DNA from: Pirellulales bacterium
GTDB taxonomy: Bacteria > Planctomycetota > Planctomycetia > Pirellulales > UBA7805
NCBI GenBank assembly: GCA_030751095.1
Contig: JASMGX010000018.1
Coordinates: forward strand, 1 to 33,999
DNA length: 33,999 bases
Reading direction: 5' to 3'
The translations under genes and the position numbers were made by a program. Below, one piece after another: positions 33,270 to 33,999 of the stretch. Every line of letters starts with the position of its first letter. Position 1 is the first letter of the stretch. The notes under the pieces are model-generated. The model did no database searches, was not told where the DNA came from, and was given only the letters and a program-made list of their open reading frames with translations.

Positions 33270-33999
33270 CGCACACCCTATCGCAAACACGATCGGCAAT
33301 GGTTCTCTCGGGGGTTCTCTCAGGGTTCCTCCTTGCCTGCCTGATCACAGGTGGCTGCTCAAAACGGGCGCACCATTCCGATCAAGCAGACCGTGTCGAT
33401 ACCTCGCTTGTAAAGTTCGATCAGTGGATGCCGGGAAAACCGATCCGGAGTGATCGCGTACCAGCCTTTGACAAAATGATGGATCCTGTGTCACTTTTTG
33501 ATATAAGCTGCGTCGGCTGCCATGGCGCCGATGGACAATTCGGACCCGCCCCACCCCTGAACGATCCGCTCTTTCTGTCCATCTTTTCTCAGGAAGAGAT
33601 GCGCTCGCTACTGCGACAGGGACGCCCCGGCGCGCTGATGCCCTCCTTTGGCAGAGAACATCGCGGGGGACTCTCCGGTGAACAGCGGGACGCACTCGTT
33701 GCAGGGGTCTATCACCGATGGGCTGTGAGCGAAGGCCTACCAGCCGGAACGCCAACCTACCAGGCAGCCACCAAGGGGGATGCGGCTGCCGGTCGAGAAA
33801 AGTTTGCCATCTACTGCGCCGAATGCCACGGCCCACAGGGCGCGGGTGGAGAGGGTGGCCGGCTCAACGAACCTGCATTCCTGTCTCTCGTAAGCGATCA
33901 GTTGTTGCGGCGGATTATGATCACCGGACGGCATGACCTGGGGATGCCCAACTTTGTCGGTATCGGCAAGCAGAGTAGCACGGGCGAGGTGCTCACCGG
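33266..33999 (+). CDS. Dihaem cytochrome c lipoprotein (3' partial)
   Basis: Begins with ATG at 33266 in an ATGA overlap with the previous gene; no stop appears before the window end, so it is truncated after about 244 residues. The N-terminus is a lipoprotein signal with lipobox ITGGC (Cys31). Two class I cytochrome c domains follow: CVGCH at 82-86 with Met ligand candidates near residue 125 (ALMPSF), and CAECH at 184-188 with GMPNF later. It is likely a membrane-anchored electron carrier that supplies the oxidase, an inference from operon position. Confidence 0.85.
   Translation, partial: MTHTLSQTRSAMVLSGVLSGFLLACLITGGCSKRAHHSDQADRVDTSLVKFDQWMPGKPIRSDRVPAFDKMMDPVSLFDISCVGCHGADGQFGPAPPLNDPLFLSIFSQEEMRSLLRQGRPGALMPSFGREHRGGLSGEQRDALVAGVYHRWAVSEGLPAGTPTYQAATKGDAAAGREKFAIYCAECHGPQGAGGEGGRLNEPAFLSLVSDQLLRRIMITGRHDLGMPNFVGIGKQSSTGEVLT

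Noticed and set aside
1-33999. tRNA, rRNA, CRISPR array, insertion sequence, prophage or attachment sites
   Set aside because: I saw no cloverleaf-like segment, regular spaced repeats, transposase or integrase frames, or paired terminal repeats.

Overview
This looks like a chromosomal segment of a planctomycete, probably of the Pirellulales type. The evidence is a paired cytochrome-c/DUF1549/DUF1553 gene and DUF1501 gene (a signature of that phylum), a protein with a PEP-CTERM sorting tail, many exported or membrane proteins, GC-rich coding sequence and weak Shine-Dalgarno sites. I see no rRNA, tRNA, CRISPR array, insertion sequence or phage gene. The window reads as core metabolism mixed with lineage-specific envelope genes.

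Layout. 1-4050: the 3' part of a PEP-CTERM protein, a small membrane protein, a short lipoprotein made of 17-residue repeats, a YciA-like acyl-CoA thioesterase and a CPA1-type Na+/H+ antiporter. 4195-7643: a compact sdhC-sdhA-sdhB operon for a type B succinate:quinone oxidoreductase. 7761-12554: a predicted promoter followed by the DUF1549/DUF1553 giant protein, which carries a LamG domain, and its TAT-exported DUF1501 partner. 12686-14596: a UMF1-type MFS transporter and a DUF2231-like membrane protein. 14647-17334 (minus): a haem-containing fatty acid cis/trans isomerase and a two-helix membrane protein. 17447-18172: a ZIP-like transporter with degenerate metal motifs. 18185-24400 (minus): a SYLF protein, an HSL-type esterase, a small anchored protein, a DcaP-like outer-membrane porin and a type II NADH dehydrogenase. 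24672-25426: a small membrane protein and a DsbB-like protein. 25437-28559 (minus): a divergent gamma-glutamyltransferase, an unlisted 55-residue membrane protein, a strikingly cysteine-rich exported repeat protein and a second cysteine-containing exported protein. 28912-33999: a caa3-type cytochrome oxidase operon (subunit II with fused cytochrome c, subunits I and III, an extra membrane protein, and a dihaem cytochrome c lipoprotein cut by the window end).

How it fits together. SDH and NDH-2 feed electrons into quinone, and the caa3 oxidase uses cytochrome c and O2, so the window holds both ends of an aerobic chain. DsbB, Cti and the haem proteins act in or across the periplasmic membrane. 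The least explained part is the pair of exported cysteine proteins divergent from the copper-dependent oxidase. The larger one has 27 cysteines in about 113 mature residues and a near-perfect 60-bp tandem repeat. I infer a metal-binding role, possibly copper, but the sequence alone does not prove it.
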